The notes: generated by a model not told the origin, from the sequence alone. Shown: positions 47,023 through 56,286, counted from the stretch's first letter. The stretch: 64,000 nucleotides of DNA from Bradyrhizobium sp. 141 (GCF_023074055.1 NZ_JADPKR010000045.1:1-64000); one strand, 5' to 3'. Program-made: numbers and translations.

Positions 47023-48423
47023 ATGTTGCTCCAGATCGCATTGCGCAAGAAGGCCTCCGCCCTCACCGCCCTCGTCATGTCTGCGGCGATCGCGCTGACG
47101 CCGTTCTCGGCCGCGCATGCGCAAGCCAAGGGGCCACCGGTCCTGCGTGACACCGAGACCGAGCAGCTGCTGCGCGAATACACGCGCCCGATCCTGCGCG
47201 TCGCAGGTCTGGAGAAGCAGAACATCCAGATGGTGATCCTCAACGACGGCTCGTTCAACGCGTTCGTCGCGGACGGCCGCCGCATCTTCGTCAATTACGG
47301 CGCGATGCTCCAGTCGGAGACGCCGAACCAGATCATCGGCGTGCTCGCGCACGAGACCGGGCATCTGGCCGGCGGCCATTTGTCCAAGCTGCGCGAGCAG
47401 CTCGCCACGGCCCAGACCCAGATGATCATCGCGATGCTGCTTGGCGCCGGCGCGATCGCCGCAGGCAGCACCCAGCGCAGCAGCGCTGGCAACAACGGCC
47501 TCGCCAATGCCGGCGCGGCCGCCATCGCCGCGCCGCAGGAGATGATCCGCAGGTCGCTGCTGTCCTATCAGCGCCAGCAGGAGGAGAACGCCGACCGTGC
47601 CGGCGTAAAATTCCTGACGGCGACCCAGCAATCGCCGAAGGGCATGTACGAGACCTTCAAGCGCTTCACCAGCGAGAGCCTGTTCGCCGCGCGCGGCGCC
47701 GATCCCTATCTGCAATCGCATCCGATGCCGGCCGAGCGCGTCGCCGCGCTCCAGGAGTTCGCAAGCTCCAGCCCCTTCTGGAACAAGAAGGACGATCCCG
47801 CGCTCCAGCTCCGCCACGACATGGTGCGCGCCAAGATCTCCGCCTTCATGGAGCGGCCGGAAACGGTGTACCGCCGCTATCCGCAAACCAACGACAGCAT
47901 GCCGGCGCGCTATGCCCGCGCCATCAGCACCTATCTGCACGGAGACCTGCGCAGCGCGCTCACCCAGATCGACGCGCTGATCCAGGTCCAGCCGAACAAC
48001 CCGTACTTCTACGAGGTGCGCGGCCAGGCGCTGCTGGAAAGCGGCAAGCCGGCCGAGGCGATCCCGGCCCTGCGCAAGGCGGCGCAGCTCTCGAACAACT
48101 CGCCCCTCATCGAGATGTTACTTGGGCAGGCTCTGGTTGGAACCGATAATAAGGCCTACACCGACGACGCTGTTCGGATTCTCCGCGCCGCGGTGGCGCG
48201 AGAGCCCGAGGCGGCGCTCGGCTATACCCAGCTCGCGATGGCCTATGGCCGGAAGGGCGAATATGCCGAGGCAGATCTCGCCTCGGCGCAGGCCGCTTAT
48301 CTGCGCGGCGACAACAAGACCGCCCGCGAGCTCGCCACGCGCGCGAAAACCCGTTTCGCCGTCGGCACCCCCGGATGGGTCAAGGCCGACGACATCGTGG
48401 CGGCGAAGCCGCCGCGCAATTGA
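47023..48423 (+). CDS. M48 metalloprotease with TPR repeats (BepA-like)
   Basis: A 466-residue periplasmic protease/chaperone. The signal peptide is basic then hydrophobic and ends SAAHAQA. The zinc motif is HETGH in GVLAHETGHLAGGH, and the third ligand Glu is in QQEENADRAG. TPR repeats follow from about residue 300 (NPYFYEVRGQALLESGKPAEA). BepA-type proteins degrade or assist stalled outer-membrane proteins. The ATG at 47023 is the one that gives a proper signal peptide, though its ribosome site is weak. The last codons and stop are duplicated just downstream. Confidence 0.9.
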   Translation: MLLQIALRKKASALTALVMSAAIALTPFSAAHAQAKGPPVLRDTETEQLLREYTRPILRVAGLEKQNIQMVILNDGSFNAFVADGRRIFVNYGAMLQSETPNQIIGVLAHETGHLAGGHLSKLREQLATAQTQMIIAMLLGAGAIAAGSTQRSSAGNNGLANAGAAAIAAPQEMIRRSLLSYQRQQEENADRAGVKFLTATQQSPKGMYETFKRFTSESLFAARGADPYLQSHPMPAERVAALQEFASSSPFWNKKDDPALQLRHDMVRAKISAFMERPETVYRRYPQTNDSMPARYARAISTYLHGDLRSALTQIDALIQVQPNNPYFYEVRGQALLESGKPAEAIPALRKAAQLSNNSPLIEMLLGQALVGTDNKAYTDDAVRILRAAVAREPEAALGYTQLAMAYGRKGEYAEADLASAQAAYLRGDNKTARELATRAKTRFAVGTPGWVKADDIVAAKPPRN

Positions 48424-48454
48424 ACATCGTGGCGGCCAAGCCGCCACGCGATGA
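48392..48454 (+). repeat. Tandem duplication of the M48 gene's last codons
   Basis: ACATCGTGGCGGCGAAGCCG..., the last 32 bp of the gene including TGA, is followed directly by a second copy at 48424-48454 that differs at a few bases and also ends in TGA. The second copy forms a perfect hairpin, GTGGCGGC-CAA-GCCGCCAC (48429-48447), better than the first. It may act as the terminator. Confidence 0.75.
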
Positions 48455-48552
48455 AATGCCTAAAACGACGCCCGACACCGCGACGTCACGACGCCGAGCC
48501 TGAGGCCGCCGGGACGTTTCTCGAAACCTGCTTTGGATAAGAGGATTTGCCT

Positions 48553-49320
48553 ATGCCTTCGCTGCGCCTGCTTGCTCCTGCGTTGTTTGCGCTCGCCCTG
48601 TTCGGCGCAGCCGCGCCCGCGTCGGCCGACAGTTTCTCCGATAGCCAGCGCACCGACATCGAGGCCATCATCAAGAACTATCTCGTCAGCCATCCCGAGG
48701 TGCTCGAGGAGGCCATGGCCGAGCTCAGCAAGCGTCAGGCCGCAGCCGAGACCCAGAAGCACGAAGCCAGCGTCGCGCAGAATGCGGATGCGATCTTCAA
48801 CTCGCCGCGCCAGGTCGTGCTCGGCAACAAGGAGGGCGACGTCACCTTCGTCGAGTTCTTCGACTACAATTGCGGCTACTGCAAGCGCGCGATGGACGAC
48901 ATGCTTACGCTCATGAAGAGCGATCCGAAGCTGAAGGTCGTGCTGAAGGAGTTTCCGGTGCTGAGTCAGGGCTCGGTGGAAGCGGCCCAGGTCGCGGTCG
49001 CCGTGCGCATGCAGGATCCGTCCGGCAAGAAATATCTCGACTTCCACCAGAAGCTGCTCACCGGCCGCGGTGCCGCCGACAAGGCGCGCGCGCTTCAAGC
49101 AGCCAAGGAAGCCGGCCTCGACACCGCGAAGATCGAGAAGGACATCGCCAGCCCCGAGGTGCGCGCCACCATCGAGGAGAACTTCAAGCTCGCCGAAGCG
49201 ATGGGCATGAACGGCACGCCGAGCTACGTCATCGGCAAGCAGATCGTGATCGGTGCCGTCGGCGTCGACGGTCTCAGGGAAAAGATCGGCATTGCCCGCT
49301 GCGGCAAGGCAACCTGCTGA
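48553..49320 (+). CDS. DsbA-family thiol oxidoreductase (Com1-like)
   Basis: A 255-residue periplasmic thioredoxin-fold protein. The signal peptide ends PASA-DSFS. A helical N-terminal extension (IIKNYLVSHPEVLEEAMAEL) is typical of the Com1/ScsC-like branch and may mediate oligomerisation. The redox motif is CGYC in FFDYNCGYCKRA and the cis-proline loop is GTPSYVIG. It may oxidise or isomerise disulfides in exported proteins. The ATG at 48553 has AGAGGA ahead of it. A strong terminator follows. Confidence 0.9.
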   Translation: MPSLRLLAPALFALALFGAAAPASADSFSDSQRTDIEAIIKNYLVSHPEVLEEAMAELSKRQAAAETQKHEASVAQNADAIFNSPRQVVLGNKEGDVTFVEFFDYNCGYCKRAMDDMLTLMKSDPKLKVVLKEFPVLSQGSVEAAQVAVAVRMQDPSGKKYLDFHQKLLTGRGAADKARALQAAKEAGLDTAKIEKDIASPEVRATIEENFKLAEAMGMNGTPSYVIGKQIVIGAVGVDGLREKIGIARCGKATC

Positions 49321-49347
49321 ACACGTTTTGCGATACTGGAAACACGA

Positions 49348-49371
49348 AAGGCCGGCTGAAAAGCCGGCCTT
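49348..49371 (+). terminator. Rho-independent terminator of the DsbA-like gene
   Basis: AAGGCCGGCT-GAAA-AGCCGGCCTT is a perfect 10-bp stem with a GAAA tetraloop and a TTTTT tail. Confidence 0.95.
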
Positions 49372-49458
49372 TTTTCTTGACGCCGAACGTTGGCGCCTTC
49401 GTGCAAAGTCGTTCATCTGGCATTCAACAAACAAATGCCGCGGAACAGGCGAAGTTCC

Positions 49459-49483
49459 GGAACAACTGAAATCTCCTTTCGTT
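49459..49483 (+). promoter_or_regulatory. EcfG-type general stress promoter for the DUF1236 gene
   Basis: GGAAC (49459-49463) and CGTT (49480-49483) are separated by 16 bp, the spacing of the alphaproteobacterial EcfG promoter. It lies 44 bp before the start codon, which suits a stress-induced gene. Confidence 0.6.
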
Positions 49484-49527
49484 GTCGGCGCGGGCAATGA
49501 CGCAATGAACACGTGAGGAGAATTTCG

Positions 49528-50394
49528 ATGTTGAACCGCTTTATGATCTCGGTTGCCGCAATCGCGCTCGTCGCGGGCGCGGGACTGGCAAGCGCACAGA
49601 ACAATATGGGCCGCGACAGCGGCGGTGGCGCCGGCGGCGCGCAGACGCAGCAATCGCAGCCTTCCGGTGGTGCCGCCGAACGCGGTGGCTCGACGGGCCG
49701 CGACTCCATGAGCCACGACAAGGGCACCGTCGGCCAGACCGGCGGCTCCAGCACGATGAAGTCCGATCGCGCTTCCGAAGACAAGTCGGGCGCGATGAAG
49801 GACGAGCGGTCCCCGGGCGGCGCGATGAACAAGAACGCGGCTGAGGACAAGGCTGGCGCGACCAAGGGCCAGCGCACCGACGAACGCGCTCAGGACAAGT
49901 CCCAGCAGGACAAGTCCAAGAGCATGAGTCAGGACACCACGAAGTCCGGCAAGGACCAGAAGGACATGAAGGCTGAGGGCAGCAAGAGCGGCACCTCGAC
50001 CAACAACGCCGAGAACCAGAAGGGCACCGGCACGAGCACCAACCAGAACGCTCAGGGCCAGACCGGTACTAGCACCAAGCAGAACGCGCAGGGCCAGAGC
50101 TCCACGTCGACCACGGTCGGCCAGGCTGGCGCGGGTGCGAAGCTCTCGACCGAGCAGCGGACCCAGATCACGTCTGTGATCCGCGAGGAGCGCGTGGCCC
50201 CCGTGACCAACGTGAACTTCTCGGTCTCGATCGGTACCCGCGTGCCGCGCGAGGGCATTTCGCTGCACGCCCTGCCGTCCCGGGTCGTGACCATTTATCC
50301 GGAGTGGCGGGCTTATAAGTATGTTCTGGTCCGCGAGCAGATCGTGATCATCAATCCGGACACCTACGAGATCGTCGCCGTCCTCGATGTGTAA
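49528..50394 (+). CDS. DUF1236-domain exported protein
   Basis: A 288-residue secreted protein. The signal peptide ends GLASA-QNNMG. Residues about 25-210 are low complexity, rich in Gly, Ser, Thr, Lys, Asp and Gln, with a tandem piece GTSTNQNAQGQ / GTSTKQNAQGQ near 155-180; this part is likely disordered and very hydrophilic. The C-terminal 80 residues (VNFSVSIGTRVPREGISLH to DTYEIVAVLDV) are the DUF1236 domain of unknown function. GAGGAG precedes the start. The EcfG-like promoter and the hydrophilic middle suggest a stress or desiccation role. Confidence 0.87.
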   Translation: MLNRFMISVAAIALVAGAGLASAQNNMGRDSGGGAGGAQTQQSQPSGGAAERGGSTGRDSMSHDKGTVGQTGGSSTMKSDRASEDKSGAMKDERSPGGAMNKNAAEDKAGATKGQRTDERAQDKSQQDKSKSMSQDTTKSGKDQKDMKAEGSKSGTSTNNAENQKGTGTSTNQNAQGQTGTSTKQNAQGQSSTSTTVGQAGAGAKLSTEQRTQITSVIREERVAPVTNVNFSVSIGTRVPREGISLHALPSRVVTIYPEWRAYKYVLVREQIVIINPDTYEIVAVLDV

Positions 50395-50415
50395 GGCCGA
50401 TGGCGATTAAACCTT

Positions 50416-50445
50416 AAGGGGGCGGGCAGCAATGCCCGCCCCCTT
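50416..50445 (+). terminator. Terminator of the DUF1236 gene
   Basis: AAGGGGGCGGGC (50416-50427) pairs perfectly with GCCCGCCCCCTT (50434-50445) around a 6-nt loop; a short T run follows. Confidence 0.85.
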
Positions 50446-50623
50446 TGCGGTTGGCCGGCAGCCATGCTTCGGACTGGTTAACAAGCGATTTCCGTGGTTT
50501 CCACACAGGTTTTTGCGCACTGGATGAGGTACTTGAACCCCTCCGGGAGGCCGTCAAGGCTTCCCCTCACGCGCATTGTTACCTATAACCCCCGCCACGC
50601 CGAGCACCTCTTCCGGGATTGGA

Positions 50624-51091
50624 ATGGCTGAACCTGCAACCGACACGATCCTCGTCCTGAACGGGCCGAACCTCAACATGTTGGGGACGCGCGAGCCGGA
50701 AAAGTATGGCCACGCGACGCTGGCCGACGTCGAGGCGCTGTGCCGGGAGACGGCGGCGGCCTTCGGTCTCAAGGCCGATTGCCGGCAGTCCAACCGCGAA
50801 GGCGAGCTGATCGATTTCATCCACGAGGCGCATGCGCGCAAGATGAAGGGCATCATCATCAATGCCGGCGGCTATTCGCACACCTCGATCGCGCTGCACG
50901 ACGCGCTGCTTGCGGTGCAGATCCCGACGGTCGAAGTGCATGTGACCAACATCCACGCCCGCGAGAGCTTTCGTCACCATTCCTACACCGCGCGCGCGGC
51001 CTTCGCCTCGCTTTGCGGTTTCGGCATCGAGGGCTACCGCCTCGCTATCCAGGGCCTTGCCGCCAAGCTTGCCATCAAGCCCAAAGCCTGA
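50624..51091 (+). CDS. aroQ: Type II 3-dehydroquinate dehydratase
   Basis: A 155-residue cytoplasmic enzyme that converts 3-dehydroquinate to 3-dehydroshikimate in aromatic amino acid synthesis. The signature [19 protein letters not shown] carries the flexible loop and catalytic residues, and [12 protein letters not shown] and [17 protein letters not shown] complete the site. The ATG at 50624 is the family start. It heads the run aroQ-accB-accC. The 180 bp before it contain a CCTCCGGGAGG hairpin but no other gene. Confidence 0.95.
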   Translation: MAEPATDTILVLNGPNLNMLGTREPEKYGHATLADVEALCRETAAAFGLKADCRQSNREGELIDFIHEAHARKMKGIIINAGGYSHTSIALHDALLAVQIPTVEVHVTNIHARESFRHHSYTARAAFASLCGFGIEGYRLAIQGLAAKLAIKPKA

Positions 51092-51127
51092 AGCTCCTCA
51101 TCAAACAGAACATTCGGATCAAAGAAC

Positions 51128-51616
51128 ATGGCGCGCCAGCCAGACGACAAAGCAGCCGCAAAGTTTTCCAGCGAGGATTCCGCGCTCGTCCGCGAGCTCG
51201 CTTTGCTGCTCGATGAGACCAGTCTCACCGAGATCGAGATCGAACGTGCCGGTCTGCGCCTGCGCGTCGCCCGCAACATCAGCGTTGCTGCGACCATGCC
51301 TGTGCCGATGGCAGCTGCTCCCGCCGCCCTGCCAGTAGCCTCCGCCGCGCCTGCCGCCGCCGGGCCCGACCTGTCGAAGCATCCCGGCGCCGTCAGCTCG
51401 CCGATGGTCGGCACCGCCTATTGGGCGCCGGAGCCGGGCGCCAAGCCGTTCATCGAGGTTGGCAGCAAGGTCTCGGTCGGACAGACGCTGCTGATCATCG
51501 AAGCCATGAAGACCATGAACCAGATCCCCTCGCCGCGCGCCGGCACGGTAACGCAGATCCTGATCGAGGACGGCCAGCCGGTCGAGTACGGCGAGCCGCT
51601 GGTGATTATTGAGTAG
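51128..51616 (+). CDS. accB: Biotin carboxyl carrier protein of acetyl-CoA carboxylase
   Basis: A 162-residue carrier subunit for the first step of fatty acid synthesis. The N-terminal helix ([20 protein letters not shown]) is followed by an Ala/Pro-rich linker and a biotinyl domain from about residue 88. Lys128 in EAMKTMNQI is the biotin attachment site. It lies 36 bp after aroQ. A long hairpin repeat separates it from accC. Confidence 0.96.
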   Translation: MARQPDDKAAAKFSSEDSALVRELALLLDETSLTEIEIERAGLRLRVARNISVAATMPVPMAAAPAALPVASAAPAAAGPDLSKHPGAVSSPMVGTAYWAPEPGAKPFIEVGSKVSVGQTLLIIEAMKTMNQIPSPRAGTVTQILIEDGQPVEYGEPLVIIE

Positions 51617-51618
51617 GC

Positions 51619-51684
51619 GAATGGGGAGTAGCGAATAGCGAATGGCACTTGCCGTCCCTATTCGCCATTCGCCACTCGCCATTC
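51619..51684. repeat. Long inverted repeat in the accB-accC spacer
   Basis: The left arm 51619-51644 (GAATGGGGAGTAGCGAATAG...) and right arm 51659-51684 (TATTCGCCATTCGCCACTC...) pair over about 26 bp with four mismatches. Each arm is itself made of GCGAATGG-type short repeats. From memory this family is dispersed in related genomes. The transcript must read through it to express accC. Confidence 0.7.
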
Positions 51685-51697
51685 ACTGCAGGACATC

Positions 51698-53056
51698 ATG
51701 TTCGACAAGATCCTCATAGCCAATCGCGGCGAGATCGCCCTTCGCATCCTCAGGGCCTGCAAGGAGCTCGGGATCGCGACCGTCGCCGTGCATTCCACCG
51801 CCGACGCCGACGCCATGCATGTGCGCCTGTCGGACGAGAGCGTCTGCATCGGGCCGCCGGCATCCAAGGACAGCTATCTCAACGTCCCCGCGCTGCTCGC
51901 GGCCTGCGAGATCACCGGCGCCGATGCCGTGCATCCCGGTTACGGATTCCTGTCTGAAAATGCCCGCTTCGCGGAAATCCTCGCGGAGCACAATCTGCAT
52001 TTCATCGGTCCCAAGGCCGAGCACATCCGCCTGATGGGCGACAAGATCGAGGCGAAGAAGACCGCCAAGCGCCTGGGCATCCCCGTGGTGCCCGGCTCCG
52101 ACGGTGCGGTCGGCCCCGATGACGACGCGATAGCGATCGCCCGCAAGATCGGCTTCCCGGTCCTGGTGAAGGCTGCGGCCGGTGGCGGCGGCCGTGGCAT
52201 GAAGGTCGCGCACAGCGAGGCCGACCTCCAGGTGGCGCTGTCGACGGCAGCCAATGAGGCCAAATCCGCCTTTGGCGATGCCTCCGTCTACCTCGAAAAA
52301 TATCTCCAGAAGCCGCGCCATATCGAGATCCAGATCCTCGGCGACGGCCGCGGCGGCGCCATCCATCTCGGCGAACGCGACTGCTCGCTGCAACGCCGCC
52401 ACCAGAAGGTCTGGGAAGAAGGCCCCTCGCCCGTTCTCGCCGCCGCCGCGCGCGCCAAGATTGGCGAAACCTGCGCCAAAGCCATGCGCGAGATGAAATA
52501 TCTCGGCGTCGGCACCATCGAGTTCCTGTTCGAGGACGGCGAGTTCTACTTCATCGAGATGAACACCCGCATCCAGGTCGAGCATCCCGTCACTGAGAGC
52601 ATTACCGACATCGACCTGGTGCTGGAGCAGATCCGCATCGCCGCCGGCGGCGACCTGCCGGCGAGGCAGGAAGAGGTCCAGGTCATCGGCCATGCGATCG
52701 AGTGCCGCATCAACGCCGAGCATCCCCAGACCTTCCGTCCCTCGCCCGGCCGCATCCTGCAATACCATCCGCCCGGCGGCCTGGGCGTCCGGATCGATTC
52801 CGCCGTCTACCAGGGCTACACGATCCCGCCCTATTACGATTCCCTGGTCGGCAAGCTGATCGTGCATGGCAAGACCCGCGCCGAATGCCTGATGCGGCTG
52901 CGCCGGGCGCTCGACGAGATGGTCGTCGAAGGGATCGAGACCACGCTGCCGCTGTTCCGCGCGCTGGTGCGTGAAGACGACATCATCAACGGCGATTATC
53001 ACATCCACTGGCTGGAACAGTACCTGGCCGGCAAGGCGGAACCCGCGCCGAGATAA
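51698..53056 (+). CDS. accC: Biotin carboxylase subunit of acetyl-CoA carboxylase
   Basis: A 452-residue ATP-grasp enzyme that carboxylates biotin on AccB. It opens [19 protein letters not shown]. The glycine-rich ATP loop is [11 protein letters not shown], and the metal and substrate site includes [18 protein letters not shown]. Length matches the family. It is co-transcribed with accB across the repeat-bearing spacer. Confidence 0.97.
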   Translation: MFDKILIANRGEIALRILRACKELGIATVAVHSTADADAMHVRLSDESVCIGPPASKDSYLNVPALLAACEITGADAVHPGYGFLSENARFAEILAEHNLHFIGPKAEHIRLMGDKIEAKKTAKRLGIPVVPGSDGAVGPDDDAIAIARKIGFPVLVKAAAGGGGRGMKVAHSEADLQVALSTAANEAKSAFGDASVYLEKYLQKPRHIEIQILGDGRGGAIHLGERDCSLQRRHQKVWEEGPSPVLAAAARAKIGETCAKAMREMKYLGVGTIEFLFEDGEFYFIEMNTRIQVEHPVTESITDIDLVLEQIRIAAGGDLPARQEEVQVIGHAIECRINAEHPQTFRPSPGRILQYHPPGGLGVRIDSAVYQGYTIPPYYDSLVGKLIVHGKTRAECLMRLRRALDEMVVEGIETTLPLFRALVREDDIINGDYHIHWLEQYLAGKAEPAPR

Positions 53057-53069
53057 TCTCGCCCTTGGT

Positions 53070-53094
53070 GGAACCCTTTAGCCTCAATCGCGTT
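53070..53094 (+). promoter_or_regulatory. EcfG-type general stress promoter for the sensor module
   Basis: GGAAC (53070-53074) and CGTT (53091-53094) are 16 bp apart, an exact fit to the EcfG consensus. It lies between accC and the histidine kinase, 67 bp before the kinase start. Confidence 0.65.
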
Positions 53095-53161
53095 CTGGAC
53101 GGTTGGGGCCAGTTCCAAGGGGGCGATTTGAATTCCACTGAATGTAGACCGGTGAATCGTC

Positions 53162-54688
53162 GTGACGGCTGATGCCCAACGACGGCGCGCGTTCTGGCAG
53201 ATCCTGCTGTTCTCGGCGGGTCTTTTGGTGCTGACCGTGATCAGCGCCGGTTCGGTCTACCTCGTCAACAAGGCCCGCGGCGACAGCAAGTGGGTGATTC
53301 ACACCATCGAGGTGGAGAATCAGATCAACGCGTTGCTGCTCGAGGTCCGCCGCGCCGAAAGCGCCCTGCGCGGCTACCTCCTGACGCTGGGTCCGGAATT
53401 CCAGGCGGATTACGAAAAGGCCGTGGCGGCGATCATTCCAGCGCTCGACAGGGTGACGCGCCTGAGCGGCGACAACGCCGCGCAACGCGAAAGCACCGAG
53501 AAGCTGAGCGCGGCAATCGAGACTCGTCTCGGCCAATTCGCGCGCGAGATTGACGCCATCAAGCAGGGCCAGCCGGACATGGCGATGGCACTGGCACGGC
53601 AGGCGGCCGCCGAGGGCAGCACCACCACGATTGGCAATGTGGCGGCGGCAATGATCGGCGAGGAGGAGCGGCTGTTTCGCCTCCGCACGGCCAATGCCGA
53701 CCGCAGCCAGACGCTCGCCGCATCAATGACGGGGATCGGCTCCGGTCTCGTCGTGCTGTTGGCCCTGATCTCGATCTGGCTGGTGCGGCGCTCGGCACTC
53801 GCCCGCGACGAGGCCGAGAATCGCCTGCGCGAGGCCTACGCCAACCTCGAATCCGTCGTCGACGAACGCACCGCGGATCTGCGCGAGGCCAACGACGAGA
53901 TCCAGCGCTTTGCCTATATCGTCAGCCACGATCTGCGCTCGCCGCTCGTCAACATCATGGGATTCACCAGCGAGCTCGATGAGCTCGGCAGCGACATCTT
54001 TCGCCGCATCGGCAGCCTCGCCCAAGTCCCTGCGGACGGACCACCGTTGGCGCCTGCCGGACCAGGCGAGATCGCGCTCGAGGGCGCCGACAAGCAGCTC
54101 TCGGAGGATTTTTCCGAAGCGCTCGGCTTCATCAAGTCGTCGATCGCCAAGATGGACCGGCTGATCTCGGCGATCCTCAACCTCACCCGCGAGGGTCGGC
54201 GCGAATTCCAGCCCGTGAAGATTGACACAAGCGAGCTGATCGAGGCCATCGTGTCGACGCTGGCGCACCAGGCCGCCGAGGCGCAGGCCGAGATCCATCT
54301 CGAGGCGCTGCCAAATGTCGTGAGCGACCGGCTCGCGCTCGAGCAGATCTTCTCCAACCTGATCGACAATGCGATCAAGTATCTGAAGCGCGGAGTGCCC
54401 GGTGAGATCAGAATTCGCGGGCGGACCAAGCTCGGTTACGCTATCTTCGAGATCAGCGACAATGGCCGCGGGATCGACGCTAGGGATCACCAGCGGATCT
54501 TCGACCTGTTCCGCCGCGCGGGAACCCAGGACAAGCCCGGCCAGGGCATCGGGCTTGCGCATGTGCGTGCACTTGTGCGTCGCCTCGGCGGCACCATGTC
54601 GGTATCATCGGAACTGAATGCGGGCAGCACCTTCACCATCACGCTGCCGATCGCCTGGAACGTAAGCAACCGGAACGCAGATCGATGA
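53162..54688 (+). CDS. Membrane sensor histidine kinase with CHASE3 domain
   Basis: A 508-residue kinase. Two membrane helices (about 11-33 and 183-205) enclose a periplasmic all-helical CHASE3-type sensor (EVENQINALLLEVRRAESAL). A short coiled coil leads to HisKA with the phospho-acceptor His256 in YIVSHDLRSPL, then HATPase_c with FSNLIDNAIKYL, DNGRGID and GQGIGLAHVRALV. Between the H box and the next helix is an insertion of about 60 residues with a Pro/Gly-rich stretch. The start is GTG. It is translationally coupled to the next gene by a 4-bp overlap. Confidence 0.9.
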   Translation: MTADAQRRRAFWQILLFSAGLLVLTVISAGSVYLVNKARGDSKWVIHTIEVENQINALLLEVRRAESALRGYLLTLGPEFQADYEKAVAAIIPALDRVTRLSGDNAAQRESTEKLSAAIETRLGQFAREIDAIKQGQPDMAMALARQAAAEGSTTTIGNVAAAMIGEEERLFRLRTANADRSQTLAASMTGIGSGLVVLLALISIWLVRRSALARDEAENRLREAYANLESVVDERTADLREANDEIQRFAYIVSHDLRSPLVNIMGFTSELDELGSDIFRRIGSLAQVPADGPPLAPAGPGEIALEGADKQLSEDFSEALGFIKSSIAKMDRLISAILNLTREGRREFQPVKIDTSELIEAIVSTLAHQAAEAQAEIHLEALPNVVSDRLALEQIFSNLIDNAIKYLKRGVPGEIRIRGRTKLGYAIFEISDNGRGIDARDHQRIFDLFRRAGTQDKPGQGIGLAHVRALVRRLGGTMSVSSELNAGSTFTITLPIAWNVSNRNADR

Positions 54689-55125
54689 CCCAGCCTGTCA
54701 CCATCATCATGATCGAGGACGACGAGGGCCACGCCCGCCTGATCGAGCGCAACATCCGCCGCTCCGGCGTCAACAACGAGATCGTCTCCTTCAAGAACGG
54801 CACGGACGCGATGCTGCACCTGTTCGGCGCCGACGGCTCTGGGCTCGTGCAAAAGGGCAATGCGCTGCTAATCCTGCTCGACCTCAATTTGCCCGACATG
54901 ACCGGGATCGACATCCTGAGGCAGATCAAGGAAAACAAATATCTGAAGGCTTCGCCCGTGGTGGTGCTGACCACCACCGACGATTCCCAGGAAATCAAGC
55001 GCTGCTACGAGCTCGGCTGCAACGTCTACATCACCAAGCCCGTCAACTACGAGAATTTCGCCAATGCCATCCGGCAGCTCGGCCTGTTCTTCTCGGTCAT
55101 CCAGGTCCCGCCCGCCGCCCCATGA
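54685..55125 (+). CDS. Single-domain response regulator (Rcp1-like)
   Basis: A 146-residue receiver with no output domain. The acidic pocket is EDDEGH, the phospho-acceptor is Asp66 in LDLNLPDMTG, and the switch Thr and Lys lie in VLTTTDD and YITKPVNYEN. It resembles Rcp1 receivers that serve phytochrome-like kinases. It overlaps both neighbours by 4 bp (ATGA), so all three genes are made together, and it may carry phosphate between the two kinases. Confidence 0.92.
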   Translation: MTQPVTIIMIEDDEGHARLIERNIRRSGVNNEIVSFKNGTDAMLHLFGADGSGLVQKGNALLILLDLNLPDMTGIDILRQIKENKYLKASPVVVLTTTDDSQEIKRCYELGCNVYITKPVNYENFANAIRQLGLFFSVIQVPPAAP

Positions 55126-56225
55126 ACCAACGTACACCCACACTGCTCTACATCGATGACGACGCTGCGCTGGCGCGCCTGGTCGATCGCGGCCTGACGC
55201 GGCGCGGCTACAGGGTCGTCCATGCCGCGAGCGGCGAGGAAGGCCTGGAGCGCATCCGCCGCGCGAGTGCCGAAGGCGGCATCGACGTGGTGGCGCTCGA
55301 CCAGTACATGCCCGGCCTCGATGGACTGGAGACGCTGGAGCAGATCATGGCGATCCCGGGGGCGCCGCCGGTGGTGTTCGTCACGGCCTCGCAGGATTCC
55401 AACATCGCGGTCACCGCGCTGAAGGCCGGCGCAGCCGACTATCTCGTCAAGGACGTCACGGGCGATTTCATTCCCCTTCTCCACGTCGCAGCCGAGGGCG
55501 CGCTGCGCCAGGCCGAATTGCAGAAGGCGCGCGAGGAAGCCGAAGCCGAGATCCATGCCTCGCGTGACCGCTATGCGGCGCTTGCCGCCGAACGCGAGCT
55601 GCTGCTGCGCGAGGTCAACCACCGCGTCGGCAACTCGCTCCAGATCATCGCTTCACTGCTGCACCTTCAGGCAAGCTCCGCCGCGCACGACGAGGTCAAG
55701 GCGGCACTGACCAATGCGATGGGCCGCGTCGCCGCGGTCGCGCAGGTGCACCGGCGTCTCTACACCTCGCAGGATCTGAAGAGCGTGGTCCTGAACCAGT
55801 ATCTGGACTCGCTGCTCGAGGATCTCCGCCGCTCGGCCGAAGGCAACCGGATGTCGCGCCTGACGCTGAAGGCCGAGCCGATCGAAATCGATCCTGACCG
55901 CGCGGTCGCCGTCGGCATCATCGTCAACGAGCTGGTGATGAACGCGGTGAAATACGCCTATCCCGACGGCGCCGGCCCGATCCATGTCGAGCTGAACTCG
56001 AAAGGCGACGATCTCCTGCTGTCGATCACCGACAACGGCGTCGGCGACAACGTCAAGGCTGACCCGCGCTCGACCGGCATGGGCCAGCGCATCGTCGCGG
56101 CCATGGCCTCCAAGCTCGACGCTTCGGTCGAGCGCGATCCCGCGCATTCCGGAACCCGGATCATTCTGAAGTTCGGTCGCGTGCCGGCAAGCCCCGGCAA
56201 GACCAGCACCGCCGCCGCGAGTTGA
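55122..56225 (+). CDS. Receiver-HisKA_2 hybrid kinase
   Basis: A 367-residue soluble protein. The N-terminal receiver has Asp60 in ALDQYMPGLDG. A linking helix (about 122-160) is followed by a HisKA_2 domain with His167 in REVNHRVGNSLQII and a HATPase of the HWE/HisKA_2 kind (VNELVMNAVKYAYPDGAG, GMGQRIVAAMASKL). Kinases of this class feed the PhyR-EcfG general stress response. The receiver-first layout means the module's own receiver or kinase could control its activity. It is the last gene of the module. Confidence 0.92.
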   Translation: MNQRTPTLLYIDDDAALARLVDRGLTRRGYRVVHAASGEEGLERIRRASAEGGIDVVALDQYMPGLDGLETLEQIMAIPGAPPVVFVTASQDSNIAVTALKAGAADYLVKDVTGDFIPLLHVAAEGALRQAELQKAREEAEAEIHASRDRYAALAAERELLLREVNHRVGNSLQIIASLLHLQASSAAHDEVKAALTNAMGRVAAVAQVHRRLYTSQDLKSVVLNQYLDSLLEDLRRSAEGNRMSRLTLKAEPIEIDPDRAVAVGIIVNELVMNAVKYAYPDGAGPIHVELNSKGDDLLLSITDNGVGDNVKADPRSTGMGQRIVAAMASKLDASVERDPAHSGTRIILKFGRVPASPGKTSTAAAS

Positions 56226-56286
56226 GCTCGCGCCCTGCTGCGCACCCCATCGCAACCGCATCGCGATCCTGCTATGATTGCGAACC

